Source: Cyrtodaria siliqua (lineage: Eukaryota; Mollusca; Bivalvia; Adapedonta; Hiatellidae). From it: a stretch of 64,000 nt of DNA. The stretch is taken from the NCBI GenBank assembly GCA_037043455.1, contig JAWPHD010000293.1, forward strand, positions 248,001 through 312,000, in the 5' to 3' direction. The notes under the pieces are model-generated. The model searched no databases and was not told the DNA's origin. It saw nothing but the letters and a program-made list of their open reading frames with translations. Shown here piece after piece: positions 35,498-45,810 of the stretch; the stretch's first letter is position 1; every line of letters begins with the position of its first letter. The position numbers and the translations under genes are program-made.

Positions 35498-35720
35498 CCT
35501 TCTGATGAAAGCAGTTAGCGATACAACATTGGAAAATGGAACATTCCAGCACAGCATACAAAAAATTGAAAGCCGTTTCATTTCGTGGAGCATATTGCAT
35601 GGTGGACCAGGCTTTCCATACTTAAACTCGAAGATTGTTCAGCATATCTTTGGAGATACAGATGTAGAGTACTGTAATGAAGACATAGTTGATTATGAAA
35701 TGAAGGAGATTATCATTAAG
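35498..35720 (+). CDS. SAM-HECT gene, exon h: HECT N-lobe continued
   Basis: Acceptor CTTCATTTTAG (35487-35497), donor ATTAAG|GTATTC. One base completes a Ser codon from exon g, giving REFF-S-LLMKAVSD, the expected continuation of the HECT signature. It then reads 74 residues including ISWSILHGGPGFPYL, typical of HECT N-lobes (small residues followed by HGGP). It leaves in phase 0. The rest of the HECT domain, including the C-lobe with the catalytic Cys, was not found downstream in this window. The remaining exons are either beyond 64000 or lost. Confidence 0.85.
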
Positions 35721-35849
35721 GTATTCTTGATTCATTTTAATGATTCCTGTCAATTCACCGTTATTAGGAGGGTGTCACCTTATTTCAGACCAAAAAATAA
35801 CAGAAATAATTCCATAGGGAAATTATAATATTTTGCCGGAACTAGTTGT

Positions 35850-36133
35850 GGGATGACGAGTTGTCCGCCGCCATCCTTCATTCGTTAACTTTTGCCTTTC
35901 AACTCTCTAGTGCTATATCAATGAAAGCTCGGACAAGTTTGAAAACCAGCCAGATCTGATTAGTTTCACCGTTGTGGCCCTTGATTTGCTTCAAAATGCC
36001 ATATTATACCTTATGAACACTTTAGCACCTTCATTTATTATTTGATCTTTACCAAACATGCAGAGATTGTTAATATCAATGAAAGCTTGGAAAATTACAA
36101 AAAACAGCTAAATTGGGTCAGTAACATCCCTTG
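35850..36133 (+). mobile_element. P1 core fragment
   Basis: Two P1 units (AATGAAAGCTCGGACAAGTT; TTTGATCTTTACCAAACATG) without a head or a clean tail. The CCCTTGTTTTT at 36128-36138 touches the next element's head. Confidence 0.6.
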
Positions 36134-38209
36134 TTTTTAGCTCTACTGGTCAGAGATCAGCAGAGCTTATGCCGTGGTGCGGCGTCCGTCGTCCGTCCGT
36201 CTGTCCGTCCGTTAACTTTTATTTGTAGCGACTACTCCTCTGAAACTACTGGATGGATATTCATAAAACTTTACAGAAATGTTGCCCATGAAGTCTAGTT
36301 GATCGCAAAAATTCATGTTGATGTGAAATCCAAGATGGCCGCCAAAGCTAAAAATAGATTTTTTAAATTCAAGTTTGTAGCGACTACTTCTTGAAAACTA
36401 TAAGTGATATTGATATGGGACTTTTTCTAAAATGATCAGCATGACATGATGTTGGTCCTTGTCGAAAATCGCTTTGATTCGACGTTAAACGTGGCTGCCA
36501 GCGGCCATCTTTGTTTACATAGAGTTATATTGTAAAAAGTTGTAGCGACTACTCCTCTGAAACTACTTGGCGGATTTTCATGAAACTTCACAGGAATGTT
36601 GCTCTTGATGTCTAAATGATCCTAGCAAAATTTCAGGTCGGCCGGAAATTCAAGATGGCCGCCACGGCTAAAAATAAATTTTCAAAATACAAGTTTGTAG
36701 CGACTACTTCTTGAAAACTATAAGTGATATTGATATGGGACTTTTTCTAAAATGATCAGCATGACATGATGTTGGTCCTTATCAAAAATCGTTTTGATTC
36801 GACGTTAAACGTGGCTGCCAGCGGCCATCTTTGTTTACATAGAGTTATATTGTAAAAACTTGTAGCGACTACTCCTCTGAAACTACTTGGCGGATTTTCA
36901 TGAAACTTTACAGGAATGTTGCTCTTAATGTCTAATTGATCCTAGCAAAATTTCAGATCGGCCAGAAATTCAAGATGGCTGCCAAAGTTAAAAATAGATT
37001 TTTAAAAAATAAGTTTGTAGCGACTACTTCTTGAAAACTATAAGTGATATTGATATGGGACTTTTTCTAAAATGATCAGCATGACATGATGGTTATCCGA
37101 GTCGAACATTATTTTGCTGCCAGTGGCCATCTTTGTTTACATAGAGTTATATAATGAAAACTTGTAGCGACTACTCCTCTGAAACTACTTGACGGATTTT
37201 CATGAAACTTCACAGAAATGTTGCTCTTGATGACTTATTGATCCTAGCAAAATTTCAGGTCGGCCGGAAATTAAAGATGGCCGCCATGGCTAAAAATAGA
37301 TTTTCCAAATACAAGTTTGTAGCGACTACTTCTTGAAAACTATAAGTGATATTGATATGGGACTTTTTCTAAAGACATGATGTTGGTCCTTGTCGAAAAT
37401 CGTTTTGATTCGACGTTAAACATGGCTGCCAGCGGCCATCTTTGTTTACATAGAGTTATATAATGAAAACTTGTAGCGACTACTCCTCTGAAACTACTTG
37501 ACGGATTTTCATGAAACTTCACACGAATGTTGCTCTTGATGTCTAATTGATCCAAGCAAAATGTCAGGTCGGCCGGAAATTCAAGATGGCCGTGGCCACG
37601 GCTAAAATTAGATTTTTAAAAAATAAGTTTGTAGCGACTACTTCTTGAAAACTATAAGAGATATTGATATGGGACTTTTCTAAAATGATCAGCATGACAT
37701 GATGTTGGTCCTTGTCGAAAATCGTTTTGATTCGACGTTAAACATGGCTGCCAGTGGCCATCTTTGTTTACATAGAGTTATATAATGAAAACTTGTAGCG
37801 ACTACTCCTCTGAAAGTACTTGACGGATTTTCATGAAACTTCACAGAAATGTTGCTCTTGATGTCTAATTGATCCTAGCAAAATTTAATTCAAGATGGCC
37901 ACCATGGCTAAAAATAGATTTTCAAAATACAAATTTGTAGCGACTACTTCTTGAAAACTGTAAGTGATATTGATATGGGACTTTTTCTAAAATGATCAGT
38001 ATGACATGTTGTTGATCCTTGTCAAAAAATATTTTGATTTGACTTTAAACATGGCCGCCAGCTGCCATCTTTGTTTACATAGAGTTATATAATGAAAACT
38101 TGTAGCGACTACTCCTCTTACTTGACGGATTTTCATGAAACTTCACACGAAAGCTGATCTAGCTATCAAAAACCTATCAGTAGAGCTTCAAGGTCATTGA
38201 CCTCTTGTT
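36134..38209 (+). mobile_element. Helentron-like P2 element, ~6 monomers
   Basis: The head TTTTTAGCTCTACTGGTCAG (36134 on) is followed by a GTCCGTCCGTCTGTCCGTCC stretch. Six tandem ~320-bp monomers follow, and the tail has CAGTAGAGCTTCAAGGTCAT, hairpin AGGTCATTGACCT (38191-38203) and CTTGTT. It is the plus-strand counterpart of the longer minus-strand array at 39796. Confidence 0.88.
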
Positions 38210-38224
38210 AGTTATTAAAATGTT

Positions 38225-38303
38225 AACAAACAAAAGCATTGTTTATCTTTTATTTTTAAGTCCCGCTCCCGTTAGACGAGACGTGAATCCGCGGATTTCT
38301 TGT
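38225..38303 (+). mobile_element. 3' terminus of Helentron-like family P6
   Basis: CCCGTTAGACGAGACGTG, then the perfect palindrome AATCCGCGGATT (38287-38298) and TCTTGTT. It pairs with the copy at 18690. Confidence 0.6.
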
Positions 38304-38466
38304 TATAACTGAAAATGGTATAAAATAAACACATTATCCACTCTAACAAAATATGTACTTTTTAGCTGTTTTTATTTCACAATTTTCGAAATAGGACAAT
38401 ATTTAACCTTAACTACTAAACCGATATCTGAGCATTTTTACAAAAAACCTGGAAAATAAAATATTT

Positions 38467-38696
38467 ACATACCAATCTAGGTAGTGGGGACAAGATACAG
38501 TAAATCAAATCCATATACTGTTTTAACATAACATTTTTCTGATATTCCTTTGTTATGAATATACCAATACAAGTTTTCCAGTGAATGGAAATAGTTGGTG
38601 TGTAATGGATTTGTGATTAAAACAGATTATTTAAACATGTTATCCTGAAAATATTCCACTATTTTTTGTCCCTACTAGCTTGATTGGTATATAAAG
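38467..38696. mobile_element. Small MITE with ~25-bp inverted ends
   Basis: ATACCAATCTAGGTAG followed by GGGGACAA (38469-38493) is mirrored by TTGTCCCTACTAGC and TTGATTGGTAT (38667-38691). The interior is AT-rich and non-coding. Confidence 0.5.
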
Positions 38697-39375
38697 AGTT
38701 CATATTCACATTTTGCTAAGATCAATTAGACATCAAGAGCAACATTCGTGAGAAGTTTCATGAAAATCCGTCAAGTAGTTTCAGAGGAGTAGTCGCTACA
38801 AGTTTTCATTATATAACTCAATGTAAACAAAGCTGGCTACTGGCAGCCATGTTTAACGTCGAATCAAAATAATGTTTAACTCTAATAACCATCATGTTAT
38901 GCTGATCATTTTAGAAAAAGTCCCATATCAATATCACTTGTAGTTTTCAAAAAGTAATCGCTACAAACTTATTTTTTTAAAATCTATTTTTAGCCATGGT
39001 GGCCATCTTGAATTTCCGGCCGACCTGAAATTTTGCTAGGATCAATTAGACATCAAGAGCAACATTTGTGTGAAGTTTCATGAAAATCCGTCAAGTAGTT
39101 TCAGAGAAGTAGTCGCTACAAGTTTTCATTATATAACTCTATGTAAACAAAGATGGCCGCTGACAGCCATGTTTAACATTGAATCAAAATAATGTTCGAC
39201 TCGGATAACCATCATGTCAGGCTGATCATTTTAGAAAAAGTCCCATATCAATATCTTTTATAGTTTTCAAGAAGTAGTCGCTACAAACTTTTTTTTTAAA
39301 AATCTATTTTTAGCCGTGGCGGCCATCTTGAATTTCCGGCCGACCTGAAATTTTGCTAGGATCTATTAGACGTCA
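38697..39375 (-). mobile_element. P2 fragment, ~2 monomers, reverse orientation
   Basis: The monomer blocks appear in reverse complement (CAGAGGAGTAGTCGCTACAA, CTATGTAAACAAAG, AAAAAGTCCCATATCAATAT). Neither terminus is present. Confidence 0.8.
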
Positions 39376-39585
39376 ATAGGCAATATAAGTAAAACACAAA
39401 TATGCTCGTGTAAATATAATACAAAAAGACAATAGCCTAGAAAGCCACAATGAATGTACTCAATGACTTTGCAGAAGCCAGAGCAGTAAGAGAATAAACC
39501 ATTAAGGGCACGACAAGAAAGATCATGGACAAATTGCTTATATATGGCTGCATGTAATCGATTGCCGTCTAACCATTCAAGTGGA

Positions 39586-39795
39586 GCGCTGTGGTCTAGT
39601 GGTAGATCGTTGGACCCATGATCCAAAAGTCGTGGGTTCGATTCCCGTCATTGCCATATACGTTGTGTCCCTGAGCAAGACACTTTATCTGCATTGCTTA
39701 GTACTGGTTCTACCCAGGAAGACATCGAGAGTGATTCAAATAAGTTCATAGAGCTTTCGTTTTAATCGATGTAAAATAAATAAGTTTAAACTAAA
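39586..39795 (+). mobile_element. tRNA-derived SINE, family 2
   Basis: The tRNA-like head has A box TGGTCTAGTGGTAGATC (39594-39610), an anticodon arm TTGGACCCATGATCCAA (loop reading CAT) and B box GGTTCGATTCC (39636-39646). A block GAGCAAGACACTTTATC, similar to SINE family 1, follows, and an AAATAAATAAG-type tail near 39775 ends it. The acceptor stem does not pair and the body is too long for a tRNA gene. Confidence 0.75.
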
Positions 39796-42700
39796 AACAA
39801 GAGGTCAATGACCTTGAAGCTCTACTGATTGATTTAGATTTCAGGAAGTAGTCGCTACAAACTTGTTTTTTGAAAATTTTGCTAGGATCAATAAGACATC
39901 AAGAGCAACATTCCTGTGAAGTTTCATGAAAATCCGTCCAGTAGTTTCAGAGAAGTAGTCGCTACAAGTTTTCATTATATAACTCTATGTAAACAAAGAT
40001 GGCCGCTGACAGCCATGTTTAACATCGAATCAAAACGATTTTTGACAAGGATCAACATCATGTCATGCTGATCGTTTTAGAAAAAGTCCCATATCAATAT
40101 CGCTTATAGTTTTCAAGAAGTAGTCGCTACAAACTTGTATATTGAAAATCTATTTATAGCCATGGCTGCCATCTTGAATTTCCGGCCGACCTAAAAAAAT
40201 TCTGGGATCAATTAGACATCAAGAGCAACATTCCTGTGAAGTTTCATAAAAAATCGTCAAGTAGTTTCAGAGGAGTAGTCGCTACAAGTTTTTACTATAT
40301 AAATCTATGTAAACAAAGATGTCCGCTAGCGGCCATGTTTAAAGTCGCATTGAAATAAATTTCGACAAGAATCAACATCATGTCATGCTGATCATTTTAG
40401 AAAACGTCCCATATCAATATCACTTACAGTTTTCAAGAAGTAGTCGTTACAAATTTATTTATTTCAAAAATATTTTTAGCTGTGGCGGCCATCTTGAATT
40501 TCCGGCCAGCCTGAAATTTTTCTAGGATCAACTAGACATCAAGAGCAACATTCCTGTGAAGTTTCATGAACATCCGTTAAGTAGTTTCAGAGAAGTAGTC
40601 GCTACAAGTGTTTACTATATAACTCTATGTAAACAAAGATGGCCACTGGCAACCATGTTTAACATCGAATCAAAATAATGTTTGACTAGGATCAACACCA
40701 TGTCATGCTGATCATTTTAGAAAAAGTCCCATATCAATATCACTTATAGTTTTCAAGAAGTAGTCGCTACAAACTTATTTTTTAAAAATCTATTTTTAGC
40801 TGTGGTGGCCATCTTGAATTTCTGGCCGACCTGAAATTTTGCTAGGATCTATTTGACATCAAGAGCAACATTCCTGTAAAGTTTCATGAAAATCCGCCAA
40901 ATAGTTTCAGAGGAGTAGTCGCTACAAGTTTTTATTATATAACTCTATGTAAACAAAGATGGCCACTGGCAGCCATGTTTAACGTCGAATCAAAACGATT
41001 TTTGACAAGGATCAACATCATGTCATGCTGATCATTTTAGAAAAAGTCCCATATCAATATCGCTTATAGTTTTCAAGAAGTAGTCGCTACAAACTTGTAT
41101 CTTGAAAATCTATTTATAGCCATGGCTGCCATCTTGAATTTCCGGCCGACCTAAAAAAAGTCTGGGATCAATTAGACATCAAGAGCAACATTCCTGTGAA
41201 GTTTCATAAAAAATCGTCAAGTAGTTTCAGAGGAGTAGTCGCTAAAAGTTTTTACTATATACATCTATGTAAACAAAGATGTCCGCTAGCGGCCATGTTT
41301 AAAGTCGCATTGAAATAAATTTCGACAAGAATCAACATCATGTCATGCTGATCATTTTAGAAAACGTCCCATATCAATATCACTTACAGTTTTCAAGAAG
41401 TAGTCGTTACAAATTTATTTATTTCAAAAATATTTTTAGCTGTGGCGGCCATCTTGAATTTCCGGCCAGCCTGAAATTTTTCTAGGATCAACTAGACATC
41501 AAGAGCAACATTCCTGTGAAGTTTCATGAACATCCGTTAAGTAGTTTCAGAGAAGTAGTCGCTACAAGTGTTTACTATATAACTCTATGTAAACAAAGAT
41601 GGCCACTGGCAACCATGTTTAACATCGAATCAAAATAATGTTTGACTAGGATCAACACCATGTCATGCTGATCATTTTAGAAAAAGTCCCATATCAATAT
41701 CACTTATAGTTTTCAAGAAGTAGTCGCTACAAACTTATTTTTTAAAAATCTATTTTTAGCTGTGGTGGCCATCTTGAATTTCTGGCCGACCTGAAATTTT
41801 GCTAGGATCTATTTGACATCAAGAGCAACATTCCTGTAAAGTTTCATGAAAATCCGCCAAATAGTTTCAGAGGAGTAGTCGCTACAAGTTTTTATTATAT
41901 AACTCTATGTAAACAAAGATGGCCACTGGCAGCCATGTTTAACGTCGAATCAAAACGATTTTTGACAAGGATCAACATCATGTCATGCTGATCATTTTAG
42001 AAAAAGTCCCATATCAATATCGCTTATAGTTTTCAAGAAGTAGTCGCTACAAACTTGTATCTTGAAAATCTATTTATAGCCATGGCTGCCATCTTGAATT
42101 TCCGGCCGACCTAAAAAAAGTCTGGGATCAATTAGACATCAAGAGCAACATTCCTGTGAAGTTTCATAAAAAATCGTCAAGTAGTTTCAGAGGAGTAGTC
42201 GCTAAAAGTTTTTACTATATACATCTATGTAAACAAAGATGTCCGCTAGCGGCCATGTTTAAAGTCGCATTGAAATAAATTTCGACAAGAATCAACATCA
42301 TGTCATGCTGATCATTTTAGAAAACGTCCCATATCAATATCACTTACAGTTTTCAAGAAGTAGTCGTTACAAATTTATTTATTTCAAATCTATTTTTAGC
42401 TGTGGCGGCCATCTTGAATTTCCGGCCAGCCTGAAATTTTTCAAGGATCAACTAGACATCAAGAGCAACATTCCTGTGAAGTTTCATGAACATCCGTTAA
42501 GTAGTTTCAGAGAAGTAGTCGCTACAAGTGTTTACTATATAACTCTATGTAAACAAAGATTGCCACTGGCAACCATGTTTAACATCGAATCAAAATAATG
42601 TTTGACTAGGATCAACACCATGTCATGCTGATCATTTTAGAAAAAGTCCCATATCAATATCACTTATAGTTTTCAAGAAGTAGTCGCTACAAACTTATTT

Positions 42701-43894
42701 TTTAAAAATCTATTTTTAGCTGTGGTGGCCATCTTGAATTTCTGGCCGACCTGAAATTTTGCTACGTTCTATTAGACATCAAGAGCAACATTCCTGTAAA
42801 GTTTCATGAAAATCCGCCAAGTAGTTTCAGAGGAGTAGTCGCTACAAGTTTTTACTATATAACTCTATGTAAACAAAGATGGCCACTGGCAGCCATGTTT
42901 AACGTCGAATCAAAACTATTTTTGACAAGGATTAACATCATGTCATGCTGATCATTTTAGAAAACGTCCCATATCAATATCACATACAGTTTTCAAGAAG
43001 TAGTCGTTACAAATTTATTTATTTTAAATCTATTTTTAGCTGTGGCGGCCATCTTGAATTTCCGGCCAGCCTGAAATTTTTCTAGGATCAACTAGACATC
43101 AAGAGCAACATTCCTGTGAAGTTTCATGAACATCCGCATGTAGTTCCAGAGAAGTAGTCGCTACAAGTGTTTACTATATAACTCTATGTAAACAAAGATG
43201 GCCACTGGCAGCCATGTTTAACATCGAATCAAAATAATGTTTGACTAAGATCAACACAATGTCATGCTGATCATTTTAGAAAAAGTCCCATATCAATATC
43301 ACTTATAGTTTTCAAGAAGTAGTCGCTACAAACTTATTTTTTAAAAATATATTTTTAGCTGTGGCGGCCATCTTGAATTTCTGGCCGACATGAAATTTTG
43401 CTAGGATCTATTAGACATCAAGAGCAACATTCCTGTAAAGTTTCATGAAAATCCGCCAAGTAGTTTCAGAGGAGTAGTCGCTACAAGTTTTTACTATATA
43501 ACTCTATGTAAACAAAGATGGCCACTGGCAGCCATGTTTAACGTCGAATCAAAACAATTTTTGACAAGGATTAACATCATGTCATGCTGATCATTTAAGA
43601 AAATGTCCCATATGAATATCACTTATAGTTTTCAAGAAGTAGTCGCTACAAACTTGTATTTTAAAAATCTATTTTTAGCTTTGGTGGCCATCTTGGATTT
43701 CGCATCAACATGAATTTTTGCTAGGATCAACTAGACTTCATGGGCAACATTTCTGTAAAGTTTCATGAATATCCATCAAGTAGTTTCAGAGGAGTAGTCG
43801 CTACAAATAAAAGTTTACGGACAGACGGACGGACGGACGACGGACGCCGCACCATGGCATTAGCTCTGCTGATCTCTGATCAGTAGAGCTAAAA
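39796..43894 (-). mobile_element. Helentron-like P2 element, ~12 monomers, reverse orientation
   Basis: On the minus strand the element runs from the head TTTTTAGCTCTACTGATCAG (at 43894) through CCGTCCGTCCGTCCGTCTGT and about twelve ~320-bp monomers to the tail AGGTCATTGACCTCTTGTT (hairpin at 39802-39814). Within it lies a 960-bp higher-order repeat. Open frames through the array (for example 42305-42598) are by-products of the repeat. Confidence 0.9.
40020..43080 (-). repeat. 960-bp higher-order repeat, three copies
   Basis: Positions 40201, 41161 and 42121 all begin TCTGGGATCAATTAGACATC, and the following 900+ bases agree almost base for base. Each 960-bp block is three P2 monomers with private variants (for example TCATAAAAAATCG only in one of the three). 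Copies 2 and 3 are the most alike, so the last amplification is recent. Confidence 0.92.
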
Positions 43895-44299
43895 ACTAAC
43901 CATTCAAAAACACCATGTCAATGGGACATGTTTTTTTTTTTAATGTTTGTCAGTATGTGTACCAATCGGCCTGAATCATTACCACTCTGCATCATTTGTC
44001 AGAAGCTATTAAAACGTTTGAAGCATTACCACAATAAGCATATGATTCATATAAACTTGATCATGATATAGAACTAAGTTGTGGCATCTTTTCTTAGTTG
44101 GTATATAAATTACGATATTCTAATTGTCTGATCTATAACTCTTCCTATGAAATATAGTTCAGCATGAACGGCTTGACGTTTTTTTTTGCACATTTGTTAG
44201 ATTACATCAAGCTTTTACTTTCAAGTTTTTCCTTACCTCTCTCATTTTGATTCAAGATAACCCTTAAGTAGGGCATTTGTGTCCCATGGACATAATTTC
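43895..44299. other. Unique sequence, nothing recognised
   Basis: AT-rich DNA between the P2 array and the open frame at 44309. GTCCCATGGACA near 44281 resembles the P3 palindrome but has no partner. Confidence 0.4.
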
Positions 44300-44308
44300 T
44301 AGTAAATA

Positions 44309-44810
44309 CAAACAAGGGTGGTGGCATTATTCAGCAATGCCTCAGGACATCTGAAATCAGGCCGACAATGCCATCATTCTTCCAATGAAACGCTCATCCA
44401 TAACATTAATACAGGTGCTTTTATTGAAATCCAGCTGTTGAAGGATAAGTTGAAGTCTTTAAAGACTAAAGTTGTTAATACATGGCGGCATAAAAACAAA
44501 AAAATGACAAGGACTGCAGCTCAAAGATCCCGTGAAAATAAATGGAAAATAAAATATAGGGCAAGAAAAGGAATGGAAACAAGATGCATTCACATATTTA
44601 ACAGTCTTGGTGGAGAAGCTGCGGCATCAGAAATTTCTCCTTCTATGGGTATTCCACAGATCACTGACATTGCGGAAGAGCAATTAAAATCGTTTTTTTC
44701 ATCCAGGGTTATAAACAAGCATGATCGTAGATGCCTAGAGTATATGATGATGGAGGGGTGAACTTGAGGCAGCAGAGCTGATGCAGAATCTTCTGATTGA
44801 TCTATAAATA
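44309..44810 (+). pseudogene. Unknown basic coiled-coil protein fragment, frameshifted
   Basis: I do not recognise the protein. An open frame from about 44309 to 44761 encodes ~150 residues: a Leu/Lys helix (IQLLKDKLKSLKTKVVNTW), a strongly basic stretch (RTAAQRSRENKWKIKYRARK) and an acidic C-terminal part. It stops right after MMMEG. One base over, the frame continues as ELEAAELMQNLLIDL and then stops naturally, so a 1-base indel near 44758 most likely truncated a real coding sequence. There is no in-frame ATG near the start and an upstream TAA lies at ~44306, so this is either a retained fragment or an exon with an unseen acceptor. The basic segment suggests nucleic-acid contact; that is inference. 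Confidence 0.4.
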
Positions 44811-44901
44811 GCATTTACAGCCTCAAAATACCAAAATTGGCCCATTTATAAATTGTTTCATTTTAGTTAGTTTTTTATAGTGTGAAACACCTCTGCATCA
44901 T

Positions 44902-44967
44902 CGGACGACTTCGCAAATACAGTGATCCCTATTTTCACAAATGGCAGAAAATAGGGATCACTGTATT
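44902..44967. mobile_element. Palindromic MITE, left part (split by SINE)
   Basis: An arm from 44902 to about 44936 (beginning CGGACGACTTCGCAAATAC) is followed by a 10-base loop and by the second arm from 44947 (GAAAATAGGGATCACTGTATT). The second arm is interrupted at 44967 and resumes at 57136. The rejoined arms would be perfect inverted repeats of ~35 bp. ACAGTGATCCC next to TA is reminiscent of Tc1/mariner/pogo-type ends, but this is not proven. Confidence 0.75.
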
Positions 44968-45022
44968 ATAATTGATTTGAATGTTGTTTAACGGCTCATC
45001 AACACAGTATAGGTTATTTAGA
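44968..45022 (-). mobile_element. SINE family 1, 3' piece (split)
   Basis: Reverse complement of the SINE tail (GAATGTTGTTTAACGGCTC and TCAACACAGTATAGGTTATT). It is cut at 45022 by the composite LINE insertion. The rest of the same SINE is at 56873-57135. TAGGTTATTTAGA at 45010-45022 is repeated at 56873-56885. Confidence 0.9.
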
Positions 45023-45308
45023 ATGAATGAATGGTGTTTTACGGCACGTCGACACATAAATAGGTCATATTGTGCGCAAAAAAATAAAGAATTAATTAAA
45101 AATTAAAGTAAATATATAAAGATAAAACTATTAAAAAAAAATAAGGGATGATAAGGTGTAATATAAACTATGTATGTAAATCAATAAATGCCCGGCAACG
45201 GGTATATAAACAAGTAAATATATATAAGAACACATTACAATGATTTATATAGTCTGATCTCTTTCAAGAAATCTAAAACAAGACTAAAATCTACAGTATC
45301 AAATAACT
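45023..45308 (-). mobile_element. LINE 3' end fragment (3' UTR variant 1)
   Basis: Tetranucleotide tail, ACGGCACGTCGACACATAAA, then 3' UTR and the last codons of ORF2 up to the residues before FKELFD. The UTR matches copy A (22919 on) rather than copies B-D. It ends abruptly at a T-rich run. Confidence 0.85.
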
Positions 45309-45810
45309 CTTTTTTTTTTCTTTTTTTTATATAAAACTTTATTCAATTATATACACGATACAATACAATCAATGATGTTTCAAACATATATATAACAACA
45401 TGTTGCATACATATCAACTTGCATTTATCTATCTATCAGTTTGTCTTTCTTTCTGCTTTCTTTCTGCTTTCTTTCTTTCTTTCATTTTCTTTAAGATGAG
45501 ATCAGCAATCAAGTTGTGTAAGGAATGCTGATTACCTCCCCATTACCTTTATATGGATTTAGCAAACTGAAAAGTCAGACTGGTCACCTTGTTTATATTA
45601 TAAACCTGTGTTCGCCCCTTTGCTGTATTTTGCTAGGTTTTTATTATCGGCATATTTGGGTCACGATGGTCTAGCACGTGAAAGCTTTGTATTAAGACAC
45701 GAATGGCACGTGTCTTGCACCAAAAACAAACCTGTTGATGTTTTCAAAGCAAAAACTAGTCTTGTTATATAGTGTATTTCAAAGGATTAACGTCTCTCTC
45801 TGTATATAGT
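45309..45810 (-). mobile_element. Captured polyadenylated RNA copy inside LINE insertion
   Basis: On the minus strand this piece ends in GAATAAAGTTTTATATAAAA followed by an A-rich run interrupted by one G. That is a canonical AATAAA signal about 14 bases before a poly(A) tail. The ~480 bases upstream match nothing else in the window and have no long open frame, as expected for a 3' UTR; they include a CTTT-type microsatellite (45438-45482). No TSD flanks it. I infer that reverse transcriptase copied a cellular mRNA while building the LINE insertion. Confidence 0.65.

Noticed and set aside
39590..39656. A functional tRNA gene
   Set aside because: A and B boxes and an anticodon-like CAT loop are present, but the acceptor stem does not pair and a SINE body with an AAATAAATAAG tail follows.
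35721..44300. Missing HECT C-lobe exons in the P2 arrays
   Set aside because: I looked for the C-lobe pattern around the catalytic Cys and the Phe-rich end but found only repeat-derived frames.
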